Below, piece after piece: positions 39,179-48,963 of a stretch of 64,000 bases of DNA. Source of the DNA: Ehrlichia sp028752135 (GTDB lineage: Bacteria; Pseudomonadota; Alphaproteobacteria; Rickettsiales; Anaplasmataceae). The stretch spans positions 1,302,001 through 1,366,000 of the forward strand of contig CP082782.1 in assembly GCA_028752135.1 (NCBI GenBank). The letters run 5' to 3'. Below the pieces are notes generated by a model that did no database searches, was not told the origin of the DNA, and saw only the letters and a list, made by a program, of their open reading frames with translations. The translations under genes and the position numbers were made by a program. The stretch's first letter is position 1. The number at the start of each line of letters is the position of its first letter.

Positions 39179-40072
39179 CTATACTATATGCATGCTGTTT
39201 CTTGCTAAGTTACTAGTATTTTCTATACTCAAACAAACTATGTCCCTTATTAACCCTTCATGTCTTCCTTCTTCTGAAACATATTCATTTGATTGTTGTA
39301 ATAGTATATAAGGATTGTCTCGTACAACAGCATATGGATGTTCAAATACACTTTCACCACTTTCCCCTTCTGATCTAAAGGATCCGTTCGATTCTTGCAA
39401 TAGTGCATAAGGATTACTTTGTACAACAGCATATGCATGTTCAAATAAATCCGTTCTCTCTTCTGATCTAAAGGATTCACTTGATTCTTGCAATAGTGCA
39501 TAAGAATTGTCTTGTACAATAGAGTATGTATGTTCATCCAATTGTTGATCTGATACATGAACACCTTCTCTCACAGGAATATCTAAATTTTCACCATTTT
39601 GCTGTTCTTCTTCTGGTAGTTTCCATACTACATCATAAACATTTGCAAATCTCATACCATCAGGTAATACTGTCTCCGTTAATGCAGCTCGTCTCCTTAC
39701 CCTTATATGATACAAAAAATAAACACTGAAACACAATAGACTCATTAAGCAAAAACCTACAAAAAATTTCCCATATGAAAAACTACACTCCTCAGGAACA
39801 CTTACCTCAAGGCGATCACAATTTCCCCTTTGAGCAATACAATCTCTTACCTTACTAGCTAATGAATTCAACAAACTACGTGCCACATTAGTGGGAACAA
39901 CGGAATCATTGCTATCTGTATGAAATATTATACGCATACTATTATTTGTAATATTTACAATAGATCTTACTATAATACTTGCATTCCCTGCGTTCGCACC
40001 ATACAACGTACCAACACAAGATACAAGTTTTTGTATTAACTCTACACACATTCCCCCTAAAGCTCTAATCAT
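39179..40072 (-). CDS. Family E membrane protein with repeated Tyr-motif tail (E1)
   Basis: 297 residues; ATG preceded by AAAGGGGTGAAGA. The N-domain (about 1-110) has several Cys and no signal peptide. One helix (about 113-133, FFVGFCLMSLLCFSVYFLYHI) is followed by basic RVRRRA. The tail holds three tandem units of about 33 residues, each with a pair of tyrosine motifs: EH(T/A/P)Y(S/A)(I/V)V then N(S/P)Y(A/I)LL(Q). The six YxxV/YxxL sites resemble trafficking or SH2-binding motifs; the spacing within pairs is 4 residues, shorter than an ITAM. The N-domain, helix and tail order match families C and D, suggesting distant homology. Function unknown. Confidence 0.75.
   Translation of the reverse strand: MIRALGGMCVELIQKLVSCVGTLYGANAGNASIIVRSIVNITNNSMRIIFHTDSNDSVVPTNVARSLLNSLASKVRDCIAQRGNCDRLEVSVPEECSFSYGKFFVGFCLMSLLCFSVYFLYHIRVRRRAALTETVLPDGMRFANVYDVVWKLPEEEQQNGENLDIPVREGVHVSDQQLDEHTYSIVQDNSYALLQESSESFRSEERTDLFEHAYAVVQSNPYALLQESNGSFRSEGESGESVFEHPYAVVRDNPYILLQQSNEYVSEEGRHEGLIRDIVCLSIENTSNLARNSMHIV
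39255..39545 (-). repeat. Three Tyr-motif coding repeats in E1
   Basis: Units of roughly 31-34 residues, EHAYAVVQSNPYALLQES-type, with a FRSE(E/G) linker. Three copies. Confidence 0.85.
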
Positions 40073-40435
40073 TCTTCACCCCTTTGTAATTAAAATAATT
40101 CTGAAATATCTGACTATACAAAAATACATCAAAGCATTAATGCAAAAAAAATACACTTAAACTAATATGAACATTAATTAAATGTTGCGTAACCTAAGTA
40201 CAATAGAAATATTAAGTTGCAAATCTTCTTACCAACTAGATTGATCAAAATACTTTAACAATCGGATATTCATTTCAGTATTCTAAGAAGACATTAAGCA
40301 AACTTCTACTCACCAAAAAATAATCACCATTACTTAATTATGCCATCAGTTATTTATCCTACAAATAATATTTCCTATATAAACATCTATTAATTAGTTA
40401 CTTTATATTCAGTGAAAATACATCAACTTCATTAT
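40073..40435. other. Spacer, no gene seen
   Basis: About 360 bp. Contains the E1 leader on the minus strand; nothing else recognised. Confidence 0.4.
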
Positions 40436-41293
40436 TTACGATAATACACCATGTTGAAAAACATTAACAGGTTCTATACCTCCTTCTTCTCCTAAATTAA
40501 CATTAGTAGCCACACCTATTTCTTCATATATATGCTCCTCTTCTTCATCTTGATTGTCTCTATAATGCATTATATCTAGCTCTTCTTCTATACTATCATT
40601 ATAATCATCATGATGATGACTTATGTTTGACAACATTGTAGTAATTCTTTCTTTGGTTGCTTTTAAACATCTTTTAAGAATACACAAACTAAAAAATATT
40701 GAACATGCTGTTACCATACCTAATACTAATTCTGTCCTACCATGATCACCGAACCCACCACAACTACTAGCATAACTGACATCCTCCTCTGGACTAGAAC
40801 TTTGACTTGCATTAGTACAATTTGCTACTATACCCGCCAACGAATTTATACTGCTAATTATTATTGAAGTATTATCATTAAATGATACGTTATTTTGTAT
40901 ACAATTACTCTGGTCAGCGCCTGAATTATAACGACAAGACCTTAAAGTAAAATTATTCTTGTGAAAAGAAAAGCTTACGTTTCCACCGTACACATTAGAT
41001 AGAATTTCACAAAACCTCTTACCTACCATATTTAAAGAACCGTCAGTTACTATATCAGCACTGGTTACTGCTGTAGAAGTAGTACTAATTAATTCAGAAA
41101 CAACACTAGATACTGTAGAAGTAATGTTAGTCAATGTTGTACTAACAGTACTAGCTGTTGGTCCAGAATTTGATGTTGTAGTAGTTCCTATTGTAGAAGT
41201 GTTATTGATTGCAGAAGAAGTAGCACCTGCTGTAGAAAAACTGCTTGCTAAACTTGACAATGTAGTCAATGGATTTATTGTAGAACTAACCAT
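40436..41293 (-). CDS. Family E Ser/Thr-rich membrane protein with HIYEEI tail motif (E2)
   Basis: 285 residues. The first 75 residues are almost all Ser, Thr, Ala and Asn (low complexity, stalk-like). Next comes a Cys-containing domain with FCEILSNVYGGNVSFSF and several N-x-S/T sites, then a helix (about 197-217, LVLGMVTACSIFFSLCIL) and basic KRCLKATKERI. The acidic tail has HHHDDYNDSIEEELDIM and EEEEHIYEEIGVATNVNLGE. That last stretch matches the C-terminal motif of family D (EEHIYENVDT...). The ATG follows AAAGGATGG. Family membership is by architecture and this motif. Function unknown; a tail exposed to host kinases is inference. Confidence 0.75.
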   Translation of the reverse strand: MVSSTINPLTTLSSLASSFSTAGATSSAINNTSTIGTTTTSNSGPTASTVSTTLTNITSTVSSVVSELISTTSTAVTSADIVTDGSLNMVGKRFCEILSNVYGGNVSFSFHKNNFTLRSCRYNSGADQSNCIQNNVSFNDNTSIIISSINSLAGIVANCTNASQSSSPEEDVSYASSCGGFGDHGRTELVLGMVTACSIFFSLCILKRCLKATKERITTMLSNISHHHDDYNDSIEEELDIMHYRDNQDEEEEHIYEEIGVATNVNLGEEGGIEPVNVFQHGVLS

Positions 41294-41678
41294 TTTCCAT
41301 CCTTTATAAATTAATTACAATTTTGAATACAAGTATCTTTATAAAATGTACACACACTAATATTAACATTATAGCAATATATATTTTAATTTATAATTGA
41401 TATTTCCACAATCAATTATAATATCTTTACATAATAATAACAATACTAAGTCAAATTATACAAATTTGCCAACTTAGATGATCCGTAATTACACCACTCG
41501 ACATTTAATAATACCTTAAGCAAAATTATTCTATCTTTAAATAATCTCAAGATAATTACTAATTATTTACCTATAAGACATTAGGGATTAAAATATAAAA
41601 TCTTGTTTTAATAGGCTGAAACTTCTTTTGCTTATGATCATTAATTATTAAAATTTACTATAGAAGTAAATGAATATA
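41294..41678. other. Spacer before the family C array
   Basis: Contains the E2 upstream region with a cacacactaatattaacattatag stretch (about 41346-41370), similar to the family C promoter element. No gene. Confidence 0.45.
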
Positions 41679-42220
41679 TTAATTAGTAGATACTATTTCC
41701 CCTTCTAAATCATTAAATACACTACTAAATTGCAGTTGACCTTCTGCATCATCATCACCATCTTAAGTAATGGTATAATTGGGATTATTCTCCTTCTTTC
41801 TCTATTTTTAATTTTTTACACAACTTTTTAACAAATAACAAGTTGCTACTACCTATTTTGTTACCGTTATTACTACAGATTGACACAGAGTTACTTAAGC
41901 CATTATTTCTTTGATAATCTTCTTCTTTCAAACCGGCATAGCTCTTAATAAGAATATTATGAAAATTACTTATAGCATTTATAAATATCTCATATAAACC
42001 TTATGATAATTAAAACCCACTTATTAATATATTCTGATTAATATAACTTGGAGTTTTATATGAACATTACAAATAACAACCACTATCATTTCTTTCTAAC
42101 ACATGCTTTTGTAATATTGCCCTTTGTAATAGCCACACTTTTAGTGAATTACATCAAATGAGAATCTCCTGTTAATACACTCAATACTCTATCTAATACT
42201 TTTGCAAAATTGCCCAGCAT
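41679..42220 (-). pseudogene. Decayed family C gene (C1)
   Basis: Start at 42220 with the family ribosome binding site (TGAGGTAAAATATG), reading MLGNFAKVLDRVLSVLTGDS, then TAA. Later pieces include a damaged helix region (ttaacaaataacaagttgc) and an intact-looking acidic tail (DGDDDAEGQLQFSSVFNDLEG). Multiple frame breaks; non-functional in this form. Confidence 0.75.
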
Positions 42221-42633
42221 ATTTTACCTCATTAGATAATTAATTATATACTTTAAACACAAGCACTACTCTAGAAAAAAACACATCTATAATATTAAAA
42301 ATCGCTTTAACACACACTAATGCTTAGTAATGTATTTATTCATATATAATCAATAACTTTACAATAGCAAGTTATAACGCTTACATATAACAATCCTCAA
42401 ACTCATAGCATATTCTTATTCTAAGGAAAAGTAATTATCCCAAACATAAGGAAAAATTATAGATAAATAAGGCTCACCGATTCAATTATTATAGAAGTGA
42501 ATCATTATATAAGATACACCACTGTTTTTTTTGAATTGTTAAACCATTTCTACTTCTCATGAGTACTATTGTACTATAATATTCAAGCACCCCTGCAAAG
42601 AGAAGATTTAGCTCCACCTTTTCTTAATTTTAC
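42221..42633. other. Spacer, promoter of C1 remnant
   Basis: Holds the conserved family C upstream element at 42309-42331 (taacacacactaatgcttag). No gene. Confidence 0.55.
42309..42331 (-). promoter_or_regulatory. Family C upstream element
   Basis: aacacacactaatgcttag on the plus strand, so CTAAGCATTAGTGTGTG on the coding strand, about 90-110 nt before the start. Present upstream of most family C genes; retained here before a pseudogene. Confidence 0.6.
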
Positions 42634-43074
42634 TTAAACATTTACTATTTCATTATCTGCTAAACACTTCTTATCAGAAATTTCTATCCTTGCATTGTCA
42701 AATGCAGTATCAGGGAGTTCTAACACCCCACTACTTAATTGATTTTGATTACCAGAATTAGCATTAGATGGAGATTTATGTTTACATTCTCTCAGTATAC
42801 AATCCACAGATTTTTTTAATACATAACACATTACAAATACAGAACTTGCTGTTAGAAACCCTGATAAAAAAGCTGCAAAGCCATTTTCTATTATGTAATA
42901 GCCATCATGATTAGTAGATACATTTGAGCCATGTACACCTACATAGTTTCTAATATTACAAATACTATTTTGCATAGCAGCAACAATTCCCTTATGACTC
43001 GTCCCATTGCTCATAACAGTACTGTTAATCTCATTAAAACCAAACAATTCTGTAAAATTCTTTAGCATACTCAC
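42634..43074 (-). CDS. Family C single-pass membrane protein (C2)
   Basis: 146 residues; ATG after TATGGGGTGAGT. N-domain of about 64 residues with three or four N-x-S/T sites, no signal peptide. One helix (about 65-86, FAAFLSGFLTASSVFVMCYVL), then KKSVDCILRECKHK and a tail with GVLELPDTAFDNARIE. The tail keeps only a weak version of the family C motif (L-P-(D/S)-(T/S)). The smallest intact family C member. The upstream region has a diverged element (caccagtgtgttagtattataaac). Function unknown; predicted inner- or vacuole-membrane protein by its single helix. Confidence 0.75.
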   Translation of the reverse strand: MSMLKNFTELFGFNEINSTVMSNGTSHKGIVAAMQNSICNIRNYVGVHGSNVSTNHDGYYIIENGFAAFLSGFLTASSVFVMCYVLKKSVDCILRECKHKSPSNANSGNQNQLSSGVLELPDTAFDNARIEISDKKCLADNEIVNV

Positions 43075-43291
43075 CCCATATTAATTAATTATATACATAA
43101 AATAATAAGCACCATGATAAAAAAACCATACATGTTTTTTAAAGATTATTTTAAACATACACCAGTGTGTTAGTATTATAAACACAACTAACTATTTTAT
43201 AACACAAACTATAACATTTTAATTAAACCACATAGCTTTAAACTATAACATCCACACTGTCAAGTAACATTATAGTTCAATTTTAACTATA

Positions 43292-43841
43292 TTAAATTAA
43301 CAGTGATTTATCATTTACTTCTACTTCTTCTGAATCATCAAGCACATTGCTAGGATTAACATTTACTTGTGCTTCTTCATAAGAAGCATACCCCCCTTCC
43401 TTCATTTTTCTAGCCTTAGTAATACACTTTTTTTAACAAATAATAAGATGCAACTATTAAACTTGCTGCTAACACACCTGACATAAATCCACCAATAAAG
43501 GAATAAAAACCTATTCCATTATTGTCACCATTCAAGTTCAATTCAGTTATATTTATTGCGCTAGCAGATGTAATATTACTTACATTGCTACCTTGAATAA
43601 TCATATCAGTTATACTTGTTGCGCTAGCAGATGTAATATTACTTACATTGCAACTTTGAATAATCATCTCTTTAATATCTCTTAGCGCACTTGCAAATTC
43701 ATACCATGAATCATGAAAAGCAGGACCACTATAATCAAACATATTTACCACTGTATTATTAGCATTTATAAATACTTCGACTTCCGAAGTACTATTACAA
43801 GCCTCTACTAATTTAGATAGCATTTTTCTTAAATTCGTCAT
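43292..43841 (-). pseudogene. Family C membrane protein, tail lost by A7 frameshift (C3)
   Basis: The open frame from 43841 to 43416 (141 residues) ends LLKKVYY right after the helix (about 113-136). If the A7 run (T7 at 43428-43434) had six A, the frame would continue LLKKCITKARKMKEGGYASYEEA and end NPSNVLDDSEEVEVND at 43292, the usual family C tail motif; total about 182 residues. The N-domain contains a duplicated 20-residue unit, M-IIQ-x-x-NVSNITSASA. Intact up to the helix, so the helix and N-domain could still be made. Off state of a variable gene or a recent mutation. Confidence 0.7.
43563..43672 (-). repeat. Direct repeat of about 60 bp in C3
   Basis: Two nearly identical units (gcgctagcagatgtaatatt then acttacattgc) encode NVSNITSASA twice. 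Confidence 0.8.
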
Positions 43842-44239
43842 TACACTTTACCTCAAATAATCAATTAATTATTTCAAATACAAACACTACAGTAAAAAAT
43901 ACACATACTTTACTTTTAATAACCATTTTTAAACCATATCTAACGCTTAATATTACAGTATTATAAATATTATTAACAATCTACAACATAATATAGCATT
44001 TTTATCTAAATAACACTTTAATTAAGCTACATCACCTGAACTATAATACCAAAATTTTCATACTACTCAATACCAAGTCGAATTATTTCTGATACAAATA
44101 AACATTAACCACTTAACTTACAAATGTAAACAGTATTAACAAGATTTTTAATATACAAACATACAAGAAAGAATAACCTACCCTGAAATACATAAGAAAA
44201 AATACACCAAGAATAATTCAAGTTAAACTACAACTCATA
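43842..44239. other. Spacer, C3 promoter region
   Basis: Family C element near 43935-43972 (ctaacgcttaatattacagt, attataaat). The rest has no gene. The same sequence, diverged, fills the next two spacers, showing gene-plus-spacer duplication. Confidence 0.5.
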
Positions 44240-44758
44240 TTATACATAAGGGAAAATATTCTCCACTCTTACTTCTTTTGAATTATCAAGCGTACTGTTA
44301 GGTTGCAGATATTTTTCTGATTCATCTAAAAAAGAGGTTATATCACCTTTGTTCCTCCCTTCTCTAATTCTAGTCAAACAACTTTTTAACAAAAAATAAG
44401 ATGTAAACACTAGACTTGTTACTACTGCACCTGATACAAATCCAAATGCAAAATTATTAATATTTATTTCACTATCATCATCCAATTTCGATATAGCTTC
44501 ACTTGCAGTAGCAGATGCACTATTATTACTCATATTTACGCAATTTTGAAAAATCAGATCACTAAGATTTTCTAGCACATCTACAAATGTTCCCCATGTT
44601 TCATTTTCAACAATATGATAATCATTATCTCTGCCAGTACCAGAAAATAAATGTACCCATTTATCACTAGCATCTATACGCACATCGACTTCCTGAACAT
44701 TAACACTATCATTACAAACCCATACTAATTTAGATAATACTTCCCTAAAATTCATCAT
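44240..44758 (-). CDS. Family C single-pass membrane protein (C4)
   Basis: 172 residues; ATG after TGAGGTAAAGTGTA. The N-domain begins MMNFREVLSKLVWVCND and includes WGTFVDVLENLSDLIFQNC, the family C core. Helix about 104-125 (FGFVSGAVVTSLVFTSYFLL), then KSCLTRIREGRNKGD. The tail is complete: LQPNSTLDNSKEVRVEN near the end, the reference form of the family C tail motif, used here to judge the broken relatives. No signal peptide. An intact gene beside two relatives broken after the helix. Function unknown. Confidence 0.8.
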   Translation of the reverse strand: MMNFREVLSKLVWVCNDSVNVQEVDVRIDASDKWVHLFSGTGRDNDYHIVENETWGTFVDVLENLSDLIFQNCVNMSNNSASATASEAISKLDDDSEININNFAFGFVSGAVVTSLVFTSYFLLKSCLTRIREGRNKGDITSFLDESEKYLQPNSTLDNSKEVRVENIFPYV

Positions 44759-45146
44759 TACACTTTACCTCAAATAATCAATTAATATATTTCAAATACA
44801 AGCACTACAGCAAAAAATATACATATTTTACTTTTAATAACTATTTTAAATACACCTAACGCTTAATATTACGTGTATTATAAACGCTATCTAATAACTC
44901 GCAACATAATATAGAATTTTTATCCAAATAACATTTTAATTAAACTACATCACCTAAACTATAATACCCATATTTTCATATTGCTAAATATTAAGTTGAA
45001 TTACCTTTTAAAAAAACAAACCCTAACCACTTAATTACAACACGAGCAGTACAAACAAGATTTTTAACATATAAACATACGAGAAAAATAGCCAAACCTA
45101 AAACACATAAAAAAATATTATAGTTCAACTTTAACTACAGCTCATA
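44759..45146. other. Spacer, C4 promoter region
   Basis: Element at about 44858-44892 (cctaacgcttaatattacgt, then attataaac). Highly similar to the spacer at 43842. No gene. Confidence 0.5.
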
Positions 45147-45658
45147 CTATATATAAGGTAAAGCGTTTACCAATCCTACTTCTTTTGAATCATCAAGCGT
45201 ACTGCTAGGTCGCAGATATTCTTCTGGTTCATCAGCATAAGCAGTTATATAATCTTCCCCCCCCCCCTGCTTCTAACTCCAGTCAAACACTTTTTTAACA
45301 GAAAATAAGATGTAACCACTAGACTTGCTGCTACTACACCTGATACAAATCCAATTGCAAAAGTATTAGTATCTACTCCACCACTATCATCACTATCTAA
45401 TCTCAATGTAGTGCTACTTGTATTAGCAGATGCACTATTACTATCATATTTTGTACAATTTTGAAGAATCAGATTACTAAGATTTCTTAGTGCGTTTGCA
45501 AATATAGTCCATGCATCACCACCACGAATAAAATAACTCATACCTATAGTATCAGCCGTTATAATATCGTCACCAGCACTCAGATGAATATTGTTCCTTG
45601 TCCTCCCACCAGCACAACTTTCTATTAATTTATTCAACACTCTTGTGAAATTCATCAT
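45147..45658 (-). pseudogene. Family C membrane protein switched off by a G11 tract (C5)
   Basis: The open frame (45658 to 45245, 137 residues) ends RSRGGGKII just after the helix (about 100-121). The break is in an 11-base G tract (C11 at 45257-45267 on the plus strand). With 12 or 9 G the frame continues GEDYITAYADEPEEY, LRPSSTLDDSKEVGLVN and ends at 45147: about 170 residues and the canonical tail of C4. N-domain core WTIFANALRNLSNLILQNC matches C4. A long G tract in so AT-rich a genome at a frame-deciding site strongly suggests phase variation. The N-domain and helix remain in both states. Confidence 0.8.
45257..45267 (-). repeat. C11/G11 homopolymer inside C5
   Basis: Eleven C on the plus strand. 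Frame of the downstream tail requires 12 (or 9) G on the coding strand. Located right after the membrane helix and its basic stop. Confidence 0.95.
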
Positions 45659-46056
45659 TACATTTTACCTCAGATAATTAACTATACGTTTCAAATACAA
45701 GCACTATGGAGAAAATATATATACTATTTACTTTCTTTTAAAACACACACTAATGCTTAGTATTACTATTACGTGTATTATAAATGCTATTAATAATTTT
45801 GCAATGTAAGCAGCACTTCTATCTAAATAACATTTTAATCAAACTACATCACTTAAACTATAATATCCATATTTGTCATACTACTAAATACAAGTCGAAT
45901 TATTTTTGATACGAACAAATATTAACCACTTAACCTACAAATGTGAGTAGTATTAACAAGATTTTCAATATATAAACATAAAAGAAAGAATAACTCACAC
46001 TAAAATACTTAAGAAAAAACACAGCTACAAAATATTATAGTTCAACTTTAACTACA
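45659..46056. other. Spacer, C5 promoter region
   Basis: Contains the family C element at 45742-45785. No gene. Confidence 0.55.
45742..45785 (-). promoter_or_regulatory. Family C upstream element
   Basis: aacacacactaatgcttag followed by tattactattacgtgtat and tataaat. On the coding strand a TAATACTAAGC box precedes the leader; a possible -10 region. Confidence 0.6.
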
Positions 46057-46593
46057 TTATAGTAATCTCATTTTACCTATCTCTACTCTTTCTGAATTTG
46101 AGTTATTAAGTATAACATTAGGATTTTGATCCATTTTTACTTCACCATCACAAGCGTCTACAATTTGCATTCTTTCGTACTGCTCCCTGTTTCTAACTCT
46201 AGCCATATACTTCCGTAAAAAGCAACAAGATGCAACTATTAAACCTGCTGCTACCACACCTGTTACAAATCCACCTGCAAAAATACCAACTCCTTTGTTT
46301 TCACCATTATCACTCACACCTAATGCAGCTCTATTTGTGCTAGTAAATGCATTACTTTCACTTACAATTTTACAATTTTGAACAACCAGATCACTAAAAT
46401 TTTTTAGTACACCTGCAAGCACATTCCATATATTGGTCGTGTTGTAACTATTCTCTTGAGCCAGAGCACTACTATCAGTATCACTACCCACGAATATATA
46501 CACATACTCAGGATGAGCACGTATCGATATTCTAGAATATTGAGTACTACAATTTTCCACTAATTTATAAAATGCTTCTGTCAAATTCACCAT
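46057..46593 (-). CDS. Family C single-pass membrane protein (C6)
   Basis: 178 residues; ATG after TGAGGTAAATATA. N-domain MVNLTEAFYKLVENCST with RISIRAHPEYVYIFVGSD and the core IWNVLAGVLKNFSDLVVQNC. Helix about 104-127 (FAGGFVTGVVAAGLIVASCCF), basic LRKYMARVRNREQYERM, then a tail NPNVILNNSNSERVEI. The tail motif is a diverged form of NPSNVLDDSEEVEV in C3. Intact, with no homopolymer longer than five at the junction. Cys and N-x-S/T sites are frequent in the N-domain. Function unknown. Confidence 0.8.
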   Translation of the reverse strand: MVNLTEAFYKLVENCSTQYSRISIRAHPEYVYIFVGSDTDSSALAQENSYNTTNIWNVLAGVLKNFSDLVVQNCKIVSESNAFTSTNRAALGVSDNGENKGVGIFAGGFVTGVVAAGLIVASCCFLRKYMARVRNREQYERMQIVDACDGEVKMDQNPNVILNNSNSERVEIGKMRLL

Positions 46594-47028
46594 TATATTT
46601 ACCTCAGATAATTAATCACATATTCAAAATACAAGCACCACAGCAAAAATATACACATGAATTTAAGGATTATTTTAACACAGTAATGCTTAGTATTATA
46701 GAATTATAAAATGTTATTAAAACTCATACAATATAAAACAGCATTCTTATTTTAATAACATTTGACCTCTACCTGAATACAATGCAATATCAATGTTAAT
46801 TATCTATAAAATAAAACATTAGTTAAACAGCCTTAAGATACGTTTTAGCAAATTGCAGCTTGCTTAAAACTACTATCACCATAAATAATCAATTACTATA
46901 CAAGCAGTAAGATTTATAATACGTATCTGAATCATTTAATTATCATAGAAACCATAGAATAAATATATGTCTTGAATAAAAAGAAGCACATTTACACATT
47001 ATGTCAAAAATAATGGTAACTGGGCTTC
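46594..47028. other. Spacer, C6 promoter region
   Basis: Element at 46678-46711. No gene. Confidence 0.5.
46678..46711 (-). promoter_or_regulatory. Family C upstream element
   Basis: acagtaatgcttagtattat then agaattataaa. On the coding strand TTTATAATTCTATAATACTAAGC, a good TATAAT-like box 85-118 nt before the ATG of C6. Confidence 0.6.
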
Positions 47029-47559
47029 CTATCCACAATCACTATAATAAATATTTGAAGAACATCTTACTTTTTCTTCTTTTGAACCACAAAGATGACT
47101 TCTAGGTAATAATAGAGATCCTTCTTTGTAATTTGACAGTCGTAGTTGCTCCCTATCCCATCTCGCCTTTGTAAATAAGTACATCGTATAACACGCCACA
47201 AATATAGCACACATCGTCGACGCACCCCAAATAGCTCCCGTAATAAAATAGAAACCATTTTCCTTAGACATTACTGTAAAGTTATCACTACTATCACCGG
47301 ATGAGACTGAGCATTTTTCATTAACAAGTCTAGATAGATGAACTAAAACACGCGAAAACATTTGCAATGAGTCATCAGCACCACTAGAACCACTAACACA
47401 AGTTGTATTTTCTACATTATTTTTATAATTAACACAAGCTTTTGCCGTTACACCACTTTTCTCAACAATCAACATTAAGGAGGTTGTTAAGCCATTACTA
47501 CATCTCCATAAATTTTTCATTAATGCATATAACATCCTTGCTAAATCGCTAATAAGCAC
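47029..47559 (-). CDS. Family C single-pass membrane protein (C7)
   Basis: 176 residues from a GTG at 47559; TGAGGTAAGAT lies upstream. The ATG two bases earlier is in another frame and stops after six codons, so GTG is the likely start or the original ATG was shifted. The N-domain belongs to a second subgroup: AKACVNYKNN then CVSGSSGADDSLQMFSRVLVHL. Helix about 104-129 (FYFITGAIWGASTMCAIFVAC), then FTKARWDREQLRL. Tail LLLPRSHLCGSKEEKVRC, a diverged form of the family C tail motif. Function unknown. Confidence 0.7.
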   Translation of the reverse strand: MLISDLARMLYALMKNLWRCSNGLTTSLMLIVEKSGVTAKACVNYKNNVENTTCVSGSSGADDSLQMFSRVLVHLSRLVNEKCSVSSGDSSDNFTVMSKENGFYFITGAIWGASTMCAIFVACYTMYLFTKARWDREQLRLSNYKEGSLLLPRSHLCGSKEEKVRCSSNIYYSDCG

Positions 47560-47952
47560 ATCTTACCTCATATACTAATTAATATATAATACTACAAAAC
47601 ATACACATTACATGCTACTTTAAGGATTATTTTAAACACACACCAATACTATGTATTATATATATAATTATTATACATAATAGTTCCACAACTAACTATA
47701 TAATATTTAAATTACATAACAATAACTAAACTATCCTATAATAGGAAAAATCCTAAATCTAACTTGCAAAGATTTATTAGCCATTTAGATAACTAAAATA
47801 CCATAAGTAGTATTAACAAGATCTCCACAACACATATTGAATAATCCAATCATTACAGAGATCACACCAACAAGAAATATGTTTTCCCTAACACAATATA
47901 ATATTTTTCATATACTATTCTCTACAAGAATAATGGTAACTCAGTTTTTCAA
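47560..47952. other. Spacer, C7 upstream region
   Basis: Diverged family C element near 47638-47668 (acacaccaatactatgtatt). No gene. Confidence 0.45.
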
Positions 47953-48478
47953 CTATAATGAATAGCTATCATAAAGTGCTTCTTCTTTCGATTCATCAAG
48001 AGGACTTCTAGGCAACAAATCATTTTCTTCCTTTGAGCTGTCGATACTAATTAATAAACTTTCTTCCTCTTTAATTCGTTTATTAATTCTTCTCATATAT
48101 ATAAATTGTTGAACTATATACACAATAATATACATCCAACTCATTAATGCCATACCCCATATAATTCCTTCTATAAATTCCAGACCATTTGTACCTCTTC
48201 CAGATATTTCTACAAGATCACAATTTTTACGACTACCAAATGCTAAACAATTAGAACCAATACGATTAGATACGTAAAGTAAAGCACGTGAAAATGTTTT
48301 CAATGGATCATTACTAAGATCATAACCTTTTGCACAACCTCGAGACTCAACACAGGTTTTTGCCATAACACCATTTTCATTAACAAACATCACAAGAGGC
48401 TGGAACTACTGTTCCATTACATCTTCCAAACTCTTGTACTAACATATTTAACGATTTTATAAAATTGTTGCCTATCAT
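47953..48478 (-). pseudogene. Family C gene with N-terminal frameshift (C8)
   Basis: The main frame (48393 to 47953) codes for 146 residues from a GTG but lacks the normal start. The family start with its leader lies at 48478 (MIGNNFIKSLNMLVQEFGRC) and runs into a stop at about 48380. Removing one base near 48395-48400 joins them to read VVPALVMFVNENGVMAKTC, matching the second subgroup. The rest includes a helix (FIEGIIWGMALMSWMYIIVYI), basic MRRINKRIKEE and tail LLPRSPLDESKEEALYD. A single, non-homopolymer indel; probably a young pseudogene, though GTG restart is possible. Confidence 0.65.
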
Positions 48479-48963
48479 GTTTTACCTTATAGATAACTAA
48501 TACATAATTTAATGTAAAATATAGCAAAAATGTATACAGATATACTACTTTAAGTATCGTTTTAAACACATAGCTAACACTTGCAACTTTTATTATTAAC
48601 CAATAGCCGTATTATATAAACTATAGCATTTCTACAATTTAAATAAATCATAATAATTAAACTATCACATGCTGTAATACCTTTACTTCAACACCACTAA
48701 ACTATCAAATTAAACTGTTCCATAATATCAATAAATTTATAGCCAACTTAACCTATAAGGTATATTACTACAAGTTGTACTTTTGCCTACAACTATCAAC
48801 TATTTAGATAACTAGACTAATCTATACAGAGGGGTACTAATAAAACCCCTAACTTGAATCATAAAAAGAAATAATCTACCCTAAAACATATAATAGTAGA
48901 AAACATGGTTACATAAATATAACCTAACTTCAATATAACTTAGTAAATATATTCGCCATTCTA
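48479..48963. other. Spacer, no intact gene
   Basis: Diverged family C promoter sequence near 48570-48600. Otherwise nothing recognised. Confidence 0.4.
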
